A stretch of DNA of 64,000 nucleotides from Psychrobacillus sp. OK028 (GTDB lineage Bacteria; Bacillota; Bacilli; Bacillales_A; Planococcaceae). Position numbers and translations under genes: made by a program. A model generated the notes under the pieces. It was not told where the DNA came from, searched no databases, and was given only the letters and a program-made list of their open reading frames with translations. Positions within the stretch are counted from its first letter, which is position 1. Each line of letters starts with the position of its first letter. This document shows, piece by piece, positions 61,108-64,000 of this stretch. Location of the stretch: the NCBI RefSeq assembly GCF_900103605.1, contig NZ_FNHY01000001.1, forward strand, positions 372,001 to 436,000, given 5' to 3'.

Positions 61108-61650
61108 TTATAAATAAGAATTTGTAACGACGTAGATTACCTTCGCCATTTCATCCGATGCGTTTTTTAGTAAATGATTGTCGGATGCTTCAAAATAGAG
61201 CGATTCCCCAGCAGAAGCAGTATAGTTTTGCTTACCTAATGTAAGGGAAACTTCACCTTGGAGTACATAGATAAAAGTTTCAGACAGGGAAGGTTCAAAT
61301 TGTTTAAACTGACCATTTGAATCCAGTGAAATTAACACAGGTTCCATTTCATTTTCATTGGATTCTGAAATTAACCAGTGAAGCTTGTACTTTTTTTCTT
61401 CATCCAAGTAAATAGTTTGTTCATCTTCTCGAAAAACGACTTTTGTACGTGATTGTTCATCATCGAAAAAATCTTTAGGCTTGGAACCAAGGACATTTAA
61501 AATTGAAAATAGGGTTTCAATAGAAGGTGAGTTAATATCTCTTTCTAGTTGTGAGATAAATCCTTTAGTTAAGTCTGTTCTTTCGCCTAATTCCTCTTGG
61601 GTAAGACCTTTTTTTAAACGTAATCTTTTTATTTTTTTCCCAATTTGCAT
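61108..61650 (-). CDS. HTH-cupin regulator of the pot operon
   Basis: A 180-residue regulator. Residues 5-60 are an XRE-type HTH (IKRLRLKKGLTQEELGERTDLTKGFISQLERDINSPS) and residues about 105-175 a cupin_2 domain (LSETFIYVLQGEVSLTLG, ASAGESLYFEASDNH). This design is that of the PuuR-like polyamine regulators; the gene heads the operon before potA. Upstream lie two similar AAAGTTTA repeats, a likely operator. ATG 61650 has GAAGGAGC upstream. Confidence 0.9.
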   Translation of the reverse strand: MQIGKKIKRLRLKKGLTQEELGERTDLTKGFISQLERDINSPSIETLFSILNVLGSKPKDFFDDEQSRTKVVFREDEQTIYLDEEKKYKLHWLISESNENEMEPVLISLDSNGQFKQFEPSLSETFIYVLQGEVSLTLGKQNYTASAGESLYFEASDNHLLKNASDEMAKVIYVVTNSYL

Positions 61651-61692
61651 TTTTTAGGCTCCTTCGGAAATAAAAATAGCATATTTTCAAAC

Positions 61693-61730
61693 AAAGTTTA
61701 TTTTAACACAACTTAAAGTTTACTTTAACA
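61693..61730 (-). promoter_or_regulatory. Direct repeats upstream of the pot regulator
   Basis: AAAGTTTATTTTAACA (61693-61708) and AAAGTTTACTTTAACA (61715-61730) are direct repeats with a 22-bp start-to-start distance, close to two helical turns; TTAAAGTTTACTTTAA is itself nearly palindromic. Such an arrangement suits a dimeric HTH regulator, here most simply the product of the gene at 61108. Confidence 0.6.
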
Positions 61731-61834
61731 ATTTATTTGCTGAACTTCAATTTTTTTTTAGGCTGTCGAATATACGCTATTATTGGAAAACGCATATACT
61801 ATTGAATGCTTAAAAGAAAGAAGGGGTAGAAGTA

Positions 61835-62281
61835 GTGAAGTTACGTACTAAAATACCAACATTTCCAAGCGATAACAATTGGATAAATCGACCGATAAAC
61901 AATGACCGGCTAACAGGAGAAAAACCGGTTCTTGTATACTTTTGGTCCGTAAGCTGTCCATTATGTGGGGGTGCCTATAATTATATTAAACAGTGGAAAG
62001 CTAAATATGGTGATTTCTTTAACATTGTAGGTATTCATATGCCTAGGTCAAAAGAGGACTTACAGGAAAACCTTATTGATGAAGCAATTCGAAACGGAAG
62101 CATGAGAGATTCGATTTATTTAGATCATGAATTGGTAATGACCAAACAATTTCAAAATCGTATAGTTCCTTCTTTTTATTTGTTTGACAGGAAAGGTTTA
62201 TTGCGCCATATACAAGCTGGGGAAAAAGGAATGATGATGTTAGAGAAAAGACTACTTATGCTAATAAATGAAAAAAAGTAA
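61835..62281 (+). CDS. ykuV: Thiol-disulfide oxidoreductase YkuV
   Basis: A 148-residue thioredoxin-fold protein with the redox motif FWSVSCPLCGGAY (CPLC, Cys43 and Cys46 roughly), the cis-Pro region RIVPSFYLFD and IHMPRSKEDL and GEKGMMMLEKR, all matching B. subtilis YkuV. No signal peptide, so it works in the cytosol. GTG 61835 follows AAGGGGTAGA. Position upstream of ktrC also fits the ykuV region. Confidence 0.92.
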   Translation: MKLRTKIPTFPSDNNWINRPINNDRLTGEKPVLVYFWSVSCPLCGGAYNYIKQWKAKYGDFFNIVGIHMPRSKEDLQENLIDEAIRNGSMRDSIYLDHELVMTKQFQNRIVPSFYLFDRKGLLRHIQAGEKGMMMLEKRLLMLINEKK

Positions 62282-62357
62282 AAATGAATTGATTTCGTAT
62301 CTATTAAAGGAACGGATGTGGTAAACTAATTTCATTAGAAATGTAGGGGGTACTAAC

Positions 62358-63017
62358 ATGCACAAAGAATTTGTTGTAGTCGGTTTAGGGAGATTTGGCG
62401 GTAGTATCGTAAGAGAGCTAATTGACCAAGGAGCTGATGTTATGGCAATTGATATAGCATCAGAGCGAGTGGATGAGTTTGCTTCTATCGCTACGCAAGC
62501 TGTAGTAGCTGATACAACAGACGAAGCTGTGCTGAAATCACTCGGTATTCGAAATTTCGAACATGTGATAGTAGCTATTGGGGATAATATTCAATCGAGT
62601 ATTTTAACTACCTTAATGCTAAAAGAGATAGGTGTTAAGAGAATTACAGTAAAAGCACAAAATGATTACCACGAAAAGGTTCTAAGAAAAATCGGCGCAG
62701 ACATGGTAGTACATCCCGAAAGAGATATGGGTATTCGTATCGCGAACAATATTTTGTCTAATAACGTATTAGATTATCTGGAGCTTTCAGATGAGCATTC
62801 TATTATGGAAATAAGAGTAAATGAGAAAATAGCTAGTAAGTCTCTTATTGACTTAGATATCCGAGCACGTTATGGCATTAATATTGTAGCCATCAAGCGT
62901 GGGAATAATATCATTGTTTCACCACAAGCGGATGAAAAGTTAGTGCTCAACGATGTACTTATCATTATTGGTGCTGATGTAGATATTATTCGTTTTGAGA
63001 AAAAAGTGTTGTCATAA
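62358..63017 (+). CDS. ktrC: K+ channel regulatory subunit KtrC (RCK/TrkA type)
   Basis: A 219-residue RCK protein: the N-domain has GLGRFGGSIVRELIDQGADVMAID (nucleotide-binding loop), the middle has NDYHEKVLRKIGADMVVHPERDMG, and the C-domain (about 140-219) is the TrkA_C fold that binds c-di-AMP in KtrA/KtrC. It gates KtrB/KtrD (24496). Its place next to rnjA is that of ykqB (ktrC) in B. subtilis. ATG 62358 follows TAGGGGG. Confidence 0.95.
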   Translation: MHKEFVVVGLGRFGGSIVRELIDQGADVMAIDIASERVDEFASIATQAVVADTTDEAVLKSLGIRNFEHVIVAIGDNIQSSILTTLMLKEIGVKRITVKAQNDYHEKVLRKIGADMVVHPERDMGIRIANNILSNNVLDYLELSDEHSIMEIRVNEKIASKSLIDLDIRARYGINIVAIKRGNNIIVSPQADEKLVLNDVLIIIGADVDIIRFEKKVLS

Positions 63018-63050
63018 TTAGATTTATTGGTTTTAAAAAGACCATAATAA

Positions 63051-63086
63051 AAAACCTTCACCGCTTAATAAGGGTGAAGGTTTTAT
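63051..63086. terminator. Bidirectional terminator between ktrC and rnjA
   Basis: AAAACCTTCACC / GGTGAAGGTTTT perfect 12-bp stem, 10-base loop, A-rich before and T-rich after. Confidence 0.93.
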
Positions 63087-63090
63087 TTAC

Positions 63091-64000
63091 TTATACTTCC
63101 ATAATAATCGGAAGAATCATTGGACGTCTTTTTGTTTTTTCATACAAATATGGACTTAGCACATCCGTAATTTCGTTTTTCAATTCGGACCATTCAGTAT
63201 CTTTACCTTGAATAGTATAGCGTAAATGCTTGTTCAACATTTGTTGTGCCTCATTAATCATTGTTCCTGATTCACGCATATAGACAAAACCACGTGAAAT
63301 AATATCGGGACCTGATACGATTTTTTTCTTTTCCATATCAGCACTAACTACTACAATGACTAAACCTTCTTCGGAAAGGATGCGACGATCACGTAGGACA
63401 ATATTACCGATATCCCCAATTCCACTTCCATCAATATATATATCACCTGAAGGTATGCGACCAGCAACATGTGCTTCATTGGCGCTTAATGCAAGAACTT
63501 CTCCATTTTCCATGATAAATGTATTATTCGGATCCACATCACAATCTACGGCTAACTCTGTATGAATTTTCAGCATACGATATTCACCGTGAATTGGCAT
63601 AAAGAATTTTGGCTTCATTAGGCGAAGCATCAATTTATTCTCTTCTTGGGACCCATGTCCAGAAGTATGGATATTATTTAAGGAACCGTGTATTACCTCT
63701 GCTCCGGCGCGGAATAAAAGGTTAATCGTACGATTGACACTCGCTCTATTACCTGGGATAGGAGAAGATGAAAATACGACAGTATCACCAGGTTGAATTT
63801 GAATTTGACGGTGTGTTCCGTTAGCAATACGAGATAAGGCTGCCATTGGTTCACCTTGACTACCAGTACAAAGGATAAGAACTTCATTTGCAGGTAATCG
63901 ATTTAATGCGCTTGCATCTACAAACGTTTCTTTTGGAGCAGTAATATAGCCAAGTTCTCGACCGATTGTCATTGCATTATCCATGCTTCGCCCAAATACA
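63091..64000 (-). CDS. rnjA: Ribonuclease J1, C-terminal part (partial)
   Basis: 303 codons of the C-terminal part of the metallo-beta-lactamase/beta-CASP nuclease; the frame is open to the window edge (reading [10 protein letters not shown] at the edge). [46 protein letters not shown] and [11 protein letters not shown] are RNase J motifs; the C-terminal domain ends IMEV. RNase J1 degrades and matures mRNA 5'-to-3'. Gene order ktrC, rnjA matches ykqB-ykqC. Confidence 0.97.
   Translation of the reverse strand, partial: VFGRSMDNAMTIGRELGYITAPKETFVDASALNRLPANEVLILCTGSQGEPMAALSRIANGTHRQIQIQPGDTVVFSSSPIPGNRASVNRTINLLFRAGAEVIHGSLNNIHTSGHGSQEENKLMLRLMKPKFFMPIHGEYRMLKIHTELAVDCDVDPNNTFIMENGEVLALSANEAHVAGRIPSGDIYIDGSGIGDIGNIVLRDRRILSEEGLVIVVVSADMEKKKIVSGPDIISRGFVYMRESGTMINEAQQMLNKHLRYTIQGKDTEWSELKNEITDVLSPYLYEKTKRRPMILPIIMEV

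Noticed and set aside
1-64000. tRNA or rRNA genes, prophage, CRISPR arrays, intact insertion sequences
   Set aside because: Looked for typical CCA-ended cloverleafs, rRNA segments, integrase or transposase motifs and spaced direct repeats; none were recognised by eye.

Overview
The window is AT-rich chromosomal DNA from an endospore-forming member of the Bacillales. Sporulation genes (spoVAD/spoVAE, YjcZ, spoVIF, CotB-type coat proteins, a Spo0E-like phosphatase), strong AGGAGG-type ribosome sites, many TTG/GTG starts and a B. subtilis-like gene order support this. The dispersed GC-rich intergenic repeats and an added potABCD operon suggest the Planococcaceae (Psychrobacillus/Lysinibacillus-like); that family-level placement is inference. 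No rRNA, tRNA, CRISPR array, prophage or intact insertion sequence was seen.

Layout. 1-5 kb: end of the spoVA operon, small spore proteins, then a coat locus. The coat locus has a Lys/Glu-rich CotG-like gene divergent from three tandem CotB-family genes; the middle one is split by a frameshift at an A10 run that contains the slippery heptamer A AAA AAG. 5-9.4 kb: an ArsB-type permease, the yjcH-yjcG-yjcF operon and a PgpA/YutG phosphatase. 9.9-23.4 kb: a lipoprotein nuclease, AlkA-like glycosylase, aldehyde dehydrogenase, PAS-GGDEF-EAL protein, M42 peptidase, release factor 3, SwrC-type RND pump and an acyl reductase-like SDR. 23.4-42 kb: genes in the order of the B. subtilis ykoY-to-ykuL region. 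These are a manganese riboswitch with TerC/YkoY exporter, KtrD-type K+ channel, B12 radical SAM enzyme, sporulation-type kinase, MarR regulator, YkvS, Spo0E-like, a MoxR/DUF58/membrane-protein operon, ykwC, cheV, ykyB, a second GGDEF-EAL protein, fadH with a FadR-like box, and darB. 42.6-64 kb: ccpC; an eight-gene operon (exported 800-aa protein, ABC ATPase and permease, Gly-Gln repeat membrane protein, MoxR ATPase, DUF58, two VWA membrane proteins); an MFS pump; potABCD with its HTH-cupin regulator; ykuV; ktrC; and the C-terminal part of RNase J1, cut by the window end.

How the genes fit together. Spore formation (coat, Spo0E-like, PAS kinase) and nucleotide second messengers recur: two GGDEF-EAL proteins for c-di-GMP, and DarB, KtrC and KtrD for c-di-AMP and potassium. 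Two separate MoxR-DUF58 modules lie 11 kb apart. 

Intergenic structure. Two repeat families dominate the spacers. R1 is a long imperfect hairpin element of about 250 bp that usually starts right after the T-tract of a gene's terminator and carries one of two interchangeable internal palindromes. R2 is a constant tail of about 90 bp joined to a stem of about 17 bp whose sequence differs in every copy; all three R2 copies lie downstream of an R1 copy. This R1-R2 pairing and the CotB frameshift are the most unusual signals here.
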